A program made the translations under genes and the position numbers. DNA of 64,000 nucleotides. Origin: Siphonodentalium dalli (Eukaryota > Mollusca > Scaphopoda > Gadilida > Siphonodentaliidae). Below the pieces are notes generated by a model, which was not told the DNA's origin, did not search any database, and was given only the letters and a program-made list of their open reading frames with translations. The stretch is taken from positions 141,876,351 through 141,940,350 of the forward strand of contig CP136062.1 in the NCBI GenBank assembly GCA_032622095.1. The letters are read 5' to 3'. Within the stretch, counting starts at the first letter, position 1; the number at the start of each line of letters is the position of its first letter. Below are positions 11,641 through 24,630 of the stretch, piece by piece.

Positions 11641-14035
11641 CCAGGGTTAGCTATACTATCATACCATTGATCCATCGAGGGCCCAACCTGGTAATCACAA
11701 ACCGATGGTTGTGGGATCCAATTCGCAATGCAATTTAGCTGACAATAAGTTTCTACAAGACGAGCTCTGCACATGATAGATTGTTATATTGAGTGCAATT
11801 CTGCACATTCCTTAATTATATAATTTCGGTGGGAATATAATGCCACCTGATGCGCGATTCAAAACATACGTCTTCCAACCGAAAAACGCGACATCACCAA
11901 TCTAACTGCATTGTATCTCAAGAATTGGTTCTACTGCAGCACAGGGAGCTAGGTAACATATGTGGCAGCACTGCATTCCCCGGCACTCTAATCGATTACA
12001 CTGAATCTGGTCAGAGTATAGCAATTGTGTGGGTTCATAATCAAGTATGTAACTTCCCACGCGCGAGAACTTCAGAACTTATGCATATAAATCATGAATA
12101 CAATTATAACTTAATTCAGCTTATCATTATCGTCTTGAACATACATGGCGCATTTGAACCTCAAAATCATGTATGCGTAATTTTGAAGGATGGAATATGA
12201 CGATAAAATAAGTAAATACCGACCAAGAGTATTTATGTACTCTGCAAAACATAATTTCAAGCAGTTTTCAATTAACAAAAGTGAGATACACGCTCTGTGT
12301 ACCATATTAGCAATGGACTAACACAGCGCATTCTCTATTGTTCAATGCTTAAACATTTCGGGGGGGGGGATCTCGTACCTGAATGTAACATAAGCGAATT
12401 TTTTTTGCGCATTCTCCGCTGTCCATTACACTTCAAGACCAGTATGATCAGTAACTGGTTTGTACTAAGAACAACATAATGTGGATCTTTATGTGGATAT
12501 ATTTGATGCTCGAATCAGATTCGCAACACTCTGGAGATACAAATGTAGCAGATAACATACGTGCATGTACATGCATGTTCTGAAATTGGATATAAAAGCT
12601 TAAACATATATGTACCAGCCATATATATGGTCTGTCAAATGAGACTGTCAATACCTACGTACCACGTACCTCTGTAATCGACTGTTTTTCTCGTGCCATC
12701 CCTATCATATATGCGGAACATAAATAAGGATTTCGTATCGACATCAAATGCACAACTGACGGCTTTCAAAAACGCAGTCAAGTGTTAGCAACACGAATCA
12801 GATCGGCGTTATCTTCAAAGTGCAAATACACTAGAAAGTTTCCAACGGAAAGCATGTTAAGGCCGCGAACCGAAGAGATCCACCCATAAATAACCCATCT
12901 TCATTTTTCTAGAAGAGATTTTGCGACCAGTTCCACCATAATACGACATCATGGCGTATCTTCTCGGGGAGCATCATGTTTGTGAGAACTCGAACCGGAC
13001 TTAATTGCCAACATAAAGTGCAAACAAGCTGTTTAAATGTAATTGTAGTGCGCCGAGTTTGCGCTCATGCAGAGACGAAACTATTACGCACCGTAATACC
13101 GCCGTGAATCATCGCACAGTTTCAACGGCCGTTTCCGCGTTGAAGCGCAAACATACTAATTGAATATTTGTATAGCGTACCCTCGTGGTGCTTCAGCTGT
13201 TTGGTCACATTAAACCAACTATTGCTATGTATGAGCCAGTGAGCACGGTTTGACAAGGAAGCACCATCTATCCTTCGACGTCTCGATATAATCACTATCA
13301 TGTATGTCTTATCGTCTTATCGTACATATTATACTTTCAAAATAGACGTTAAATATTCATTGAATCATCTGTCAGAATTGTGTGGATATACACTTATGTA
13401 CGCATTACACTTATTTGAAATATTTTCTATGTTCTACTATATGAAAGCAGCTACATGGTATTTGAGCAAAGGTGGTCGTTCACACTCGTACGATTGAATT
13501 TTTTTTTATCACATCTTAACGCGTATCGCTTGTGAGGTTATCGTGCTATGAATTAAACTTTGAAAGTAAATGAAGTAAAGAGAAGAAAACACGTTTGGCC
13601 TGGGTGAAAAATACATCAAGTTGAGAAAATGGACTAACAGACGTAAATTGTTGCGAATATATGACTGCGTAGCATTGACGTTGCTTAATTTAGTCCATTG
13701 CGATGACTCGATCGATTGTGTACGTAAAAGCGTTCACACGGTTGCGTTGCGAGCTTCCGAGTCGTTGCGTTGGTCCGCTGTGATGACCCGATCCAGTGTC
13801 TGCCTTAAACCGTTCACACGGTTACGTTTCTTTATAAAACAAAGGTTCCGAGCTTAGCTGATACATGTACGTTTGATATGGCATAAACTATCTGTTATAA
13901 ATGAAATCTATACAGTAATGCCAAACTTGTCAACACCCAACACCCGGACCTTTAATTTCATATATATAAGTCAAGTTACAGAATAAGCCGCCACCTTTAA
14001 TCGATTGAAAACCTGAAACTTAATTACACACGCGC
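11641..14035. other. No recognisable gene
   Basis: Only short frames are present. A G-tract lies at about 12360-12368. A weak duplication around 13735-13835 repeats CGTTCACACGGTTRCG about 80 bp apart. No RNA gene or known domain was recognised. Confidence 0.45.
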
Positions 14036-14445
14036 TTAACCCTTTACCCAACAGTCGGGATTTTTTTTACCCTGTGCCAATGCATTCTCTTATATATGCG
14101 AGTCGACCATAGGTCGCCTCGCATATATAAGAGAATGCATTGGCTTAACACATTAAAAATTATAAAATTGTTAAAGAATGTAAGAAAAAATGGTAAAAAG
14201 TGTTAAAAAAAGATTTTTTTTAGGCCAATGCATTCTCTTATATATGCGAGGCGACCTATGGTCGACTCGCATATATAAGAGAATGCATTGGCACAGGGCA
14301 TAACTGTAACCATCACAATGTGGTCAATGAGCCGGTTCCAATGATATCCATATTTGTATGGTTTTATTGAGACAGACCCAAGATAATTTAGGCTGTTGCA
14401 GCTTTATTTGGCCGGTTTTGGCCGGTTTGTTGGGTAAAGGGTTAA
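14036..14445 (+). mobile_element. piggyBac-like MITE, family D copy D3
   Basis: This 410-bp copy is flanked by TTAA at 14036-14039 and 14442-14445. The hairpins lie at 14077-14143 and 14225-14291 and match the consensus. After the left terminus the usual AGAACGG is replaced by AGTCGGGATTTTTTTTA, giving the extra length. Confidence 0.92.
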
Positions 14446-14485
14446 TTGCCATATAAGCTGTTCGTTGAGGCGTGCGTTGCAAATA

Positions 14486-14548
14486 GAATATCTCCGTTGG
14501 ATGCGTATATACGTTAGATATCTCCGTTGGATGCGTATATACGTTAGC
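14486..14548 (+). repeat. Direct duplication of ~31 bp
   Basis: ATATCTCCGTTGGATGCG followed by TATATACGTTAG occurs twice in immediate succession. Confidence 0.9.
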
Positions 14549-15033
14549 TGATACGTGACGGACGCTTCGCATCCATGTAAACGCTTTAGTTGTTTTGCCC
14601 GTCTCCAATTTTTACGCATGCAACGCAGCAACGCGCAATGCGCCTGATTTATCTAAACACTCATTAATCCTTAATCATTAATATTTGGTAGGCAGGCTTT
14701 GACAGTATTTGAAGTTTGCGAGTGAAAATTTCCTGGAGGTAATTATAATCCAACTTCTCCATCGGGTGATCAATGCAGTTGCGTTGGACACTGAAAAAAT
14801 TACTTCAATCCATGGCGAATCCCAACTGCGCTAATGAAGGACACCTTTTGGGGACTCTCGCCCCATTGACACTGTTTCCTGGAGCCAAATTCGACGGCAT
14901 TTCGCTTTGAAAATGAACACGAATTTCAATTTACTGGTTGTGGCTTCCGTCTTAACTGACCTTTACACACGTTCAAATGGTCACAGACGCATGTTGAATT
15001 GGACCAGCGCATAAACATTGACAGTCGAATCGC

Positions 15034-16837
15034 GGGTGTATCTTTTTACCGGATTCCGGATCCCGGATTTCGACCCGGATTTAGGTGTCTTTTTACCGGA
15101 TTTCGACCCGGATTCGGGTATGAATTTCATGCCTGTTTTATCACACATTTAACCCATTAAAAGCCGTTTCTGACACGCGGAAACTGGTTAGGAGGTGAGA
15201 TTAAACCAATATAGGGCTGTCGTGCTCATTCAACCCGATTAATCGTATTTAAAGGTACATATCGTGCCCGGATCAGAATACTTCTTATTTTTTCATATAG
15301 ACACGGCGGTTGGATTGATTTTACGTGATCATGATGGCATTTAAGGGAACACACCATGTCCGGATCCGAATTAATTATCTCGTAATTACTGATCATATTT
15401 AAAGGTAGATATCATGTCCGGATCCGGTTTTTTTTTCTCTCTCTCTTTTTTCCATATAAATTATCGTCTTTTTGATATATTAAATGTCACGTGGAACAAA
15501 GTTATAAGTTTATTTTGAGACGTTATACTAGGCTGTTGGATTGATTTCACGGAATGATTATCGCATTTAAAGGTACACACCATGTGCGGAACCGAATTAA
15601 TTTCCACGTATTTACTGATAATATTTAAAGGTACAGATTATGCCCGGATCCGGATTTTTCTTCTTATAAAGTAATGCTTATAAATATAATCGTTTATAAT
15701 CGAACTAAAACAATAAACCATTTAAACTGCACCAGGTTTTTTTGTGGGCTGGAGAACAAAAAATCTTCACAAAAGCAAGTCAATTTATTTCAATCCCAAT
15801 GATAATACTGTTAAACGCAACCTGTGCCATGTTTTCGCGGGTCTGAAATGTCTTTTAATGTGTTAAACATGGGTTATAATAAACATAAAATTGAGATCAG
15901 GGTTCGGGTCGAAATTAGAAAAAGACACATAAAATCCGGATCCAGATCCGGGCATAAAGTTTGTCTGTAAATGGGCTCATTCTCGCGTGAAATCAATCCA
16001 AGCGTCATGTTCACCGTTTCCAAATAAACTGAGTTCCGCGTGGCTCAGCTGCCATTTAATGTATTAAATACTTGACTATTTATATGAAATAGAAAAGAAC
16101 TATTCGTATCCGAATCCGGGAATGATCTGATCTAAACATCAACATATATAACCTAGTTCCACGCGACTCAGTTTACATTTATTGTATTAAATAAGCATTA
16201 CTTTATAAGAAGAAAAATCCGGATCCGGGCATAATCTGTACCTTTAAATATTATCAGTAAATACGTGGAAATTAATTCGGTTCCGCACATGGTGTGTACC
16301 TTTAAATGCGATAATCATTCCGTGAAATCAATCCAACAGCCTAGTATAACGTCTCAAAATCAACTTATAACTTTGTTCCACGTGACATTTAATATATCAA
16401 AAAGACGATAATTTATATGGAAAAAAGAGAGAGAGAAAAAAAACCGGATCCGGACATGATATCTACCTTTAAATATGATCAATAATTACGAGATAATTAA
16501 TTCGGATCCGGACATGGTGTGTTCCCTTAAATGCCATCATGATCACGTAAAATCAATCCAACCGCCGTGTCTATATGAAAAAATAAGAAGTATGCTGATT
16601 CGGGCACGATATGTACCTTTAAATACGATTAATCGGGTTGAATGAGCACGACAGCCCTATATTGGTTTAATCTCACCTCCTAACCAGTTTCCGCGTGTCA
16701 GAAACGGCTTTTAATGGGTTAAATGTGTGATAAAATAAGCATGAAATTCATACCCGAATCCGGGTCGAAATCCGGTAAAAAGACACCTAAATCCGGGTCG
16801 AAATCCGGAATCCGGAATCCGGTAAAAAGACACACCC
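15034..16837. mobile_element. Foldback-type element with ~646-bp inverted arms
   Basis: The left arm 15034-15680 and right arm 16192-16837 are near-identical inverted repeats around a 511-bp spacer. The outer ends read GGGTGTATCTTTTTACCGG and its complement. The element is flanked by the direct repeat TCGAATCGC (15025-15033 and 16838-16846), a clear 9-bp target-site duplication. Arms are built from repeated subunits containing TTTAAAGGTAC and GTCCGGATCCG words. The spacer holds more CCGGATCC words but no transposase. A 9-bp duplication with very long arms fits Mutator-like or Drosophila FB-style foldback elements. The superfamily is inferred only from that geometry. Confidence 0.88.
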
Positions 16838-16847
16838 TCGAATCGCG

Positions 16848-17692
16848 AAGTTCCTGCTTGTTGGCAACTTAGTTGGTTTGGTTGTTGCAATACAATGAAT
16901 AATCACAGTTTGATGTTATTGTGGTTTGACTTTTCACTATACATTCCCGTTTACTATGTATGTGTGCATTGTGAAAGTATAATGGTGCACTTTTAAAAGT
17001 ATGTTGTGATGAATTCAAATTTATTTGTGAAATGTGACTTTCCACAAAAGCCGAGAGCGCACCGTTGAATGTACGATATCATACAAATTAGACCTAATTC
17101 GCATTATCACCCGATGATATTAACAGACAATGATTCATTCAAAGTGTCAGCTAACCGGAAGTGTAAACAACATAAGGGACATGTAGCGTATGATCGAAGA
17201 ATATGCAATGTTGACACATCAAACTCCTAAGATAAACGTGAAGATAGCGGCTGAGCGATAAATAACTTCTTCGGCAACCCGTGTGAGCTCGGGGTTGAAT
17301 AGGCCTACCGCCTCACTGTGAGGGGTATGAATCCCTTACTGTGGCACGCTGTTTGCTGTGGGGTGCATCCGGTGATGTGTGGCGTATGAGTCCCGGTGAG
17401 ACATATGTACTAGGGTGGCGGTATGTGGTTCAATTGACCAGGATCAATAAATTGGCTAGTCACGCAGATCAAATTTATGTTATCTGTTTATTCGTTACGT
17501 CGTCTCATGTTTTTTTTTAATTTAGACTTAATGATTTTTGAATGTTTAAAACTAGTACTGTTCACGCCCGTCTCATTGCTAGAAGTTACAGAACGGCTTC
17601 TATTTAGTGTGGCTAAATGAGTTACCGTTTTTGCTATTTACCAGTCTTTGGTCGACCAGTATTCGAATGGTAGTCAGCGTCGGCTGTGATAG
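16848..17692. other. Unassigned region, possible LINE 5' part
   Basis: No gene is recognised. The locally GC-richer stretch at about 17270-17420 lies just upstream of a LINE ORF1 relic and could be its 5' untranslated region. That is inferred only from position. Confidence 0.3.
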
Positions 17693-18524
17693 TTGTTGAT
17701 TATTTGCTTTCCAAATGGCAACTCAAAACACAAACAATCGGCAAGTTCAAATGATGCTGGAAAATTTCCTCGGTACTTGGTTCTTAGTTTCGAATTGACT
17801 TTTACAAGATATTTTGTTTTTGGCATTGATAAGACACTTCAAAGTATTGGTGGACAATTGAAATTTGTCAAACCAATCAGGACCGGGCCAGTAAATGGCT
17901 CTCTTGATGCTGAGTTGATGCTATGTCACAGTTAGCAGCTATTGCACAAGAACCGATGCCGGTTGCTCATCAGACACTGAATAGTAGCAGAGCTGCGTTG
18001 AGACCCGCGATATAGCCGATTCTTCTGAATCGGAACTATTGGCGAACTTGGTACCAAAGGGAGTTACTGGTGTATTTCTGAGACAGTACCATCCGCCAAT
18101 ATTGAAGGATGGATATATGATATATTTGCCTACATATGTTCCAAATCCGTTCCGGTGTTTAATATGTGATTGTTATCGTCTTGTTCAGGACAATGTAAAT
18201 GCAAATAAATCATATTTGCAAGGTGTTCCATTTCTCGGCAGGATCATTGTACAAGGATTTAACACATCCAAAAACAAAATTCAGACTGTCAAGGTTCACA
18301 TGCTGCAATGGATCGTTCATGCCCCATATGGGACCATGGATTTAAGATTTAACGTTGTAAGAATTTATCATATGTCGATGCCAAGAAAACAGTGCGTGGG
18401 TTCTCGACCATCTGTTACATATGTAATATACTCAGTTCGACAATACAAGGTCTCAGCCATGCACAGCAAATATACCGGTAACATAAACATATACTGCAAC
18501 ATAAACATAAACTATAAAAGATGA
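17693..18524 (+). pseudogene. Decayed LINE ORF1 (gag-like, zinc-knuckle) relic
   Basis: Three blocks in sequence resemble the ORF1 protein of Jockey/CR1-type non-LTR retrotransposons. Block 1 (about 17765-17920) encodes FPRYLVLSFE, then GIDKTLQSIGGQLKFVKPIR, like the family's WPRYLV and AI-K-I-G-VK-LR-G region. Block 2 (17923-18012) is in another frame and encodes PMPVAHQTLNSSRAALR, like the AHRSLN-SRG segment. Block 3 (18011-18524) is in a third frame and encodes SESELLANLVPKGVTGVFLR, then YVPNPFRCLICDCYR. ORF1 of this family normally reads YxPNPLRC-x2-C and continues as a CCHC knuckle. Here the first two cysteines remain and the expected histidine and last cysteine are gone. At least two frameshifts separate the blocks. 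The nucleic-acid-binding chaperone function is therefore lost. No reverse transcriptase follows. Confidence 0.75.
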
Positions 18525-18989
18525 CACGACAGATAGTCAATCACAGACGTCAGAAAATGTAATTATGAGATGAATGAATCAGAACAAAATGAACACTGGA
18601 AATCAATACAAAGAAAGCTACTAAATTATGACTGAATGATGAAGAGGATCGTTTGAGAGATGTTAATTAATAGATACAAACCACCAGGATATATGGATAA
18701 GTCGCTGTATTTTATTGTAGAATATGAATACCTTGACAAATTTAATTCTCTCAGGAATATAAACTTGATTTCTTAATGAAGACAGTTGAAGAATACGTCC
18801 GCCGTCGGACTTAAAACATCTAGTAGTGATGCGGGACGATTCATTCAAGTTGATGATTTGTAAATGAATGTATGTTAGCATGCCATTCCAGTTTGTACAT
18901 TTATGTCGTAGTCTTGGATAACAACAGTAGTGAGCTATGTTTATTTGATGGTTATTGCTATTATATATTTGTTATTTTAAAGCCATGTA

Positions 18990-19205
18990 TTTGGTATGTA
19001 TTTGCACATGGTCGTTGGTGAATACACACGTAGTTCTGACACCGATCGAGCACTCTCGCTCTGAATTGGGTGTTTTTATTTGTATATATTTTGCTATGTT
19101 TCACTAATTTAATTCAGTTTCTTCGCATTTTCTAGATTCAGTTTCTCCCAGTCGTGATATGGCCTAGTGGATAAAACGACATTGAAACCTAATTAAATAA
19201 ACAAA
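18990..19205 (+). mobile_element. LINE 3' end
   Basis: It ends GTCGTGATATGGCCTAGTGG, then ATAAAACGACATTGAAAC and an AAATAAACAAAC tail. A very similar end recurs at 19690-19746. This GTGATATGGCC...ACGACGTTAAAC layout is a common LINE 3' terminus in molluscs. It follows the ORF1 relic in the same orientation, so both may belong to one copy that lost most of ORF2. Confidence 0.6.
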
Positions 19206-19498
19206 CTTCTTCGCCCCAACACTGGGATAAACACTTACATGTATCTCTATCCTATATCGTCTTGAGTATCTTGCTCTATGTTTACTCAGATAGAGTCATT
19301 GAATGTTCTGACGACATTCGATGTCACCGATCGACTGTCAACTTGATGAGTTATAAAGGTTCATGCATGCCGGATTATCAAATAATATAAATATCTTGCC
19401 AATAACAAATCAGACATTAGAAGCGACCTGACTATTTCGATTTGAAGCCTTCGTAAATTTTTATTATTTGCTATTTATTTAATCCATCTGTATTTTCA

Positions 19499-19746
19499 TG
19501 CTAACTTTATTTGTTTCAGATTATATTTGTACATACTAGTCAGTCCGAGAATACATTCCTGACTCCAGATGGATATTTTCCTCTTTGGTGCTTGTATGTG
19601 TACATAGCTCAATGTTTTAATTTCATTCACTGTCTGCTTTAAACAAACAGTTACTTCGAAACAATAGCTGTTCAATACTTGATTCGGTTCTTAGTTGTGA
19701 TATTGCCTAGCGACTGAAACGACGTTAAACACCATTCATCAATCAG
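19499..19746 (+). mobile_element. Second LINE 3' end
   Basis: GTTGTGATATTGCCTAGCGA, then CTGAAACGACGTTAAAC and a short CATCAATCAGGCAATC tail, align with the end at 19150-19205. The tail of ATCAATCA-type units is typical of target-primed insertion. The upstream boundary is uncertain. Confidence 0.55.
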
Positions 19747-19919
19747 GCAATCGTCGAATGGTTTGCATTCTTCTAATGCCAACACCTTCCTATACTCTTT
19801 GGTCGGACTTAGACTCGGTATATTTTATCGCGCGGACGATCTTCTGTGGGCACCAATCGATGACCATAACGACCCCATCCATTTAACTGCCTGATGGCGG
19901 CCTCGATAGCGTCGGAGAT

Positions 19920-21045
19920 ACAGGCTAATTGATTCCGAGGTGCGATTAATAACAGATTCGTCGAACTGACGATACAGAAAGACACCAATATAGTCGACAA
20001 AGCGGACAGACTGCGACCATAACAGGCCAATATCTCAATCTTCAGGGGAAACCAATTTAGAAAACTGAGACCACAACTGGCTACTTACGTACTTATCCGA
20101 CTATATGAGTGAATGACAATCAATCGTAACCAGGGTTTCTCGAGACTCGACCAATACCATGGGGTCGCAATATCTAGTCTATTAAATGACACACACCGGG
20201 AGGGGGTGGGTTCGCGGGTTAGTGAGAGTATCTGGAGGTGCAGTACGGCAGAGTATAAGCTGGTCTAAGGTTTTGTAGGGTGTGTGCATAATTCCACGGG
20301 ACAGCTATTAACGACGGCACCGGATCCGACGGTGACACCCAGGAACGATATATCTACATGCAGGGAGAGGCATTCCCACACGCCCTGTACTGAGCGAACA
20401 GATATGCAACTCAGGTTTCTGGTATAATGAACTATGTTTAAATCTCAGTTTCTTCAGCTACGATCTGTTGTTTGTTGCAATTTAAAGGGACATCCACTGG
20501 CGGGACGCAGGTTAGCAAGTAGGCTAGAGCTTAATTTTCTGTATTATTCGTCTAAAATTATTATCAGTGGCGATTGATAACATATTTGTCGAACGGACGA
20601 TACAGAAAATACAAATATAGTCGACAACGCGGTCCTCAATAAGCCAGAAGCTCAATCTTCAGGGGAACCCAATTTAGAAAAATGAGACCATAAATGGTTA
20701 CTTACGTACCTATCGGATTATCAGAGTGAATGCCAACCAATCGTAACCGGTATTGTTCGAGACTCGACCAATATCATGTGGTCGGCATAATAGTCTCTAT
20801 AATATGATTTATACCGAGTGAGCGAGTATGTGAGTGGGTGGGTGTATTTTATCTGAGCATTATTTTCGCTGTGGTCCGATGCATTTGTCTCAATTTTGCA
20901 GGGCCGTGGAAAGTTTGCCCACGATAAGTTGGCAAAAGATACATAAAACCTCGATAAATCTATGAACGACGTCATCGGATTCGGCGGCGACACTCCAGCA
21001 ACGACTTTACACACAGCATTTGTGTAGGCATTCCCACACTCAGAG
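19920..21045. repeat. Diverged tandem duplication, unit ~620-640 bp
   Basis: Unit 1 (about 19920-20390) and unit 2 (about 20565-21045) share, in order, GACGATACAGAAA, TATAGTCGACAA, CTCAATCTTCAGGGGAA, ACTTACGTAC, GAGACTCGACCAATA, CGGATYCGRCGG and AGGCATTCCCACAC. On the minus strand, unit 1 encodes a 73-codon frame with a hydrophobic stretch (SLSALSTILVSFCIVSSTNL). Unit 2 keeps part of it (FCIVRSTN) but not the flanks. Coding origin is possible but unproven. Confidence 0.6.
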
Positions 21046-21410
21046 ACTCAATTTGTGTCAAAAGTGAATGTCTGTAAATTGCACTTGATGCATTGTCTTC
21101 GGTTTACCGGGTGCCCACGTGCTCTTATGGCCAGTATTTATTGCATTATATACCACCCGTCGTAATCTTTGCAGACTGGTTAACAATATTCTAGATAGTT
21201 TTTGAATTCCTACATCTGCAAACTCGATGTCGACATGCCGTTATAGACCACCTGTTGTGCGCAGTGTGCCGTGTTCAATCAAATTAAATCCAATTCCTAG
21301 AAGCCTATACAAGTGCGCAGGTAATCACAATATCAGAAAAGTACTGACATATACCACTGACAAGTTTCTTAAGTTAATTAGTTACACAGCCTGTTTATTA
21401 AAGTATCAAA

Positions 21411-22364
21411 ATCCGTCGGTTAACTATAGGAACCGGTACCACTAAATCGGTCGAATACCGTCGGTTAACTATAGGAACCGGTACAACCAAATCGGTCGAA
21501 ACCGTCGGTTAACAATATGAACTGGTACCACCAAATCGGTCGAATACCGACGGTTAACTATAGGTACCGGTACCACCAAATCGGTCGAATACCGTCGGTT
21601 AATTACAGGAACAGGTACCACCAAATCGGTCGAAAACCGTCGGTTAACTATAGGTACCGGTACCACCAAATCGGTCGATAACCGTCGGTTAACCATAGGA
21701 ACCGGTACCACCAAATCGGTCGAAAACCGTAGGTTAACCATAGCAACCGGTACCACCAAATCGGTCGAAAACCGTCGGTCAACTATAGGAACCGGTAGCA
21801 CCAAATCGGTCGAAAACCATCGGTTAACTATAGGAACCGGTAGCACCAAATCGGTCGAATACCGTCGGTCTACTATAGGAACCGGTACCACCAAATCGGT
21901 CGAAAACCGTCGGTTAACTATAGGAACCGGTAGCACCAAATCGGTCGAATACCATCGGTTAACTATAGGAACCGGTAGCACCAAATCGGTCGAATACCGT
22001 CGGTCTACTATAGGAACCGGTACCACCAAATCGGTCGAAAACCGTCGGTTAACTATAGGAACCGGTACCACCAAATCGGGCGAATACCGTCGGTTAACTA
22101 TAGGAACCGGTACCACCAAATCGGGCGAATACCATCGGTTAACTATAGGAACCGGTAGCACCAAATCGGTCGAATACCGTCGGTCTACTATAGGAACCGG
22201 TACCACCAAATCGGTCGAAAACCGTCGGTTAACTATAGGAACCGGTACCACCAAATCGGGCGAATACCATCGGTTAACTATAGGAACCGGTAGCACCAAA
22301 TCGGTCGAATACCGTCGGTCTAATATAGGAACCGGTACCACCAAATCGGTCGAAAACCGTCGGT
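21411..22364. repeat. 45-bp minisatellite, ~21 units, higher-order structure
   Basis: The unit runs ACCGTCGGTTAACTATAGG, AACCGGTACCACC, AAATCGGTCGAAT. Three variants recur in blocks. Variant A has ACCATCGG and TAGCACC, variant B has CGGTCTACT, and variant C has TCGGGCG. In the distal half the order is A-B-C-C-A-B-C-A-B, so 135- and 180-bp higher-order units have spread. Because 45 is divisible by three, the minus strand stays open for 291 codons as a 15-residue repeat (VVPVPIVNRRYSTDL). There is no other sign that it is translated. Confidence 0.95.
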
Positions 22365-24630
22365 GCCGTTATCAGTACTGATTGACAATCCTGAGAGGTA
22401 CACGTACATCTACTGACGTAGCTCTATGTAACAACCCTGCTGGAGGTGCTATTTGTTTCGTCATAGTATTAGTGCCCATAACATAAACTCGAACGGATTG
22501 CCGTCACTATTTCTAATAATTTTGGCTTGCAATGCTATCTGAAAGGAAACAATGGTTTCTGGAAAAGGCAGTCCATGCCTATCAACATTTTGTCAAATTA
22601 TGCTTAAACATTGATAACGGAATACTTGCTGTAATCAGTAGTTTTCTTTGTAGGATTCTTCAACTATATACAACTAGCCACATAAGGCTACTTGTTAACC
22701 GTATATGCTGAACCGTTATCCTTACTTAAGAGTGTTTTGACTATATTGTGTTATAGTCTATGGAATTGAGTGCAAACAAACAGAGGATGCCCTGATTGTA
22801 TAAACGATACATAATTTACTGCTAACAAATGTAAACAAAAAACAAAAACAAAAAAACAAAAAAAATCCCCCACCACACACCTCTTGTATTTATATTTCCA
22901 TGTAATTCACTCAAGTATACATGTTAATTAAAAAATTCCCAAAACCTCACTCGCATTATACCTACTCGCACATGTATATTCATAGCATTCATTCATTAAA
23001 TCGAACAAGTAGGTGCCTATACATATGAATCATCTTTCGTGCCATCGCCCTAACAAAGCCTATATATATATTATATTATATACTATTAAAAACCCAGTCT
23101 ACACACGATGAACGTAACCCCCCCCCCCCCCCCAAACAATCGAATTAATTCGGCCATCTACATCATGCAAGCTGTCACCACATTCAGGGGTGATAGGAAG
23201 ACAGTCAGTCATGACTATATCACCCCTAACCATATACATGTATAGTCTATTAATATTTTATTTATTTGTAATTGTACTTTCCATGTGTGTATATTGTTAA
23301 TACAACTATACTATCCTATCCTTTGTATGATTCTTCATCCATGTAACAATAATCAACAATCCATCTAAGGCTACTTGTTAACCTTATATGCTGAACCCTT
23401 ATCCCTACCAATTAATCATTGAGAGTGTTTTTTTGCCTCTATTGTGTTATAGTCTATGTAATTGAGTGCTAACGAAGAATAGACAATTGCAACGTACACT
23501 TGAAAATCTGAATAGCAAAAGGGATTAAGTAGTAAACTGGTCAATGTGTTAACCCGTTACTTTACTGAGTGGATTGTTCCATTCAGTTATTAGTACATTG
23601 CAGACATTAGAATGGTATATTATCCACTCGGAGGGTTGTTCGACAGACAGACAAGCTGGCAATACAAGGAAGATTTGTATTAATTGGTAGGAAATGGTCG
23701 GACAATTAGTCCAACAAACGGCCCTGAACTTATTATCTGAACATTTCCTGAGGGGACTACTCATCAATGAGTATTTAGTCTGCAAAGAGTTCCAAAGTAG
23801 ACAGCCACAGATAGCTAACACGATATCGTGTATCTGGTTTTTGATAGGGATTCATCTAACATATCTGGTCCGAAGCACTTTGTTTATATTAAGAGGTCGT
23901 GGTCCGGACTGATTTCATGACACTTATCATCGTTGCATCTATAGGTGGCATTGATCGATAGCCTATGTCGTCCATTGACATAAATAATAACTATTCTGGG
24001 CACAGCTCTTGTATGGGTTGATTGTTGGAGGCAAGAAAAGGAGTCAAGTTAAGGATCGGCCCATCGTGAGGACAAATTGAATCATGACAAATGACCTTCC
24101 GAAGCGTTCGCCAGCTAACAAATGAATTCATTTCCCGATTTATGTGATTGTCGGGCCGATGGAAACACGCGATATATGTCTACTCTACTACTCTAACACT
24201 ATGGTTTATGTTCAGATATAGTTCGATATTTGGTTCAAGGAGTAAGAGTCAGAAATAACTGAATCTTCTTTTAGCAATTGGCCAGTTCGTTGGTGCGATT
24301 TATATAGTAGCTCTTAGCTCACTGGCTAGTTGTATTCGGCGTCTTTCTTCGGGCCATATTCACCAAAGCAGATATGACATGTCTTGGCATGTACCTATCT
24401 AGTTTTTTACGATATCCATGTGTGTCCCCGTAGCTGATGCCGCTTGGTATCACCACCATAGTCTGAGCAAGATGAGTCCACCTAAGTTCAAACCCAACCG
24501 TAGACGAGAATAAATACCTATTTCAAACATGACATATGACGTAGTATATATCAATATTGGATGGAAATGAGGCGCCTGTTGTCTTGCCTTATACCAGTAT
24601 AAGGGTACACTCACACTGTAGCAAATTTGT
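22365..24630. repeat. Mostly unassigned; one ~100-bp repeat pair
   Basis: The segment from AAGGCTACTTGTTAACC through TATATGCTGAACC to ATTGTGTTATAGTCTATG and ATTGAGTGC occurs at 22686-22775 and 23368-23470 in direct orientation. Between them lie A/C-rich tracts and a C-tract at about 23121-23135. No gene is recognised in the rest. Confidence 0.5.

Noticed and set aside
21469-22344. 291-codon minus-strand frame with a 15-residue repeat
   Set aside because: It is fully explained by a 45-bp minisatellite whose unit length is divisible by three. There is no signal peptide, unique domain or splice context.
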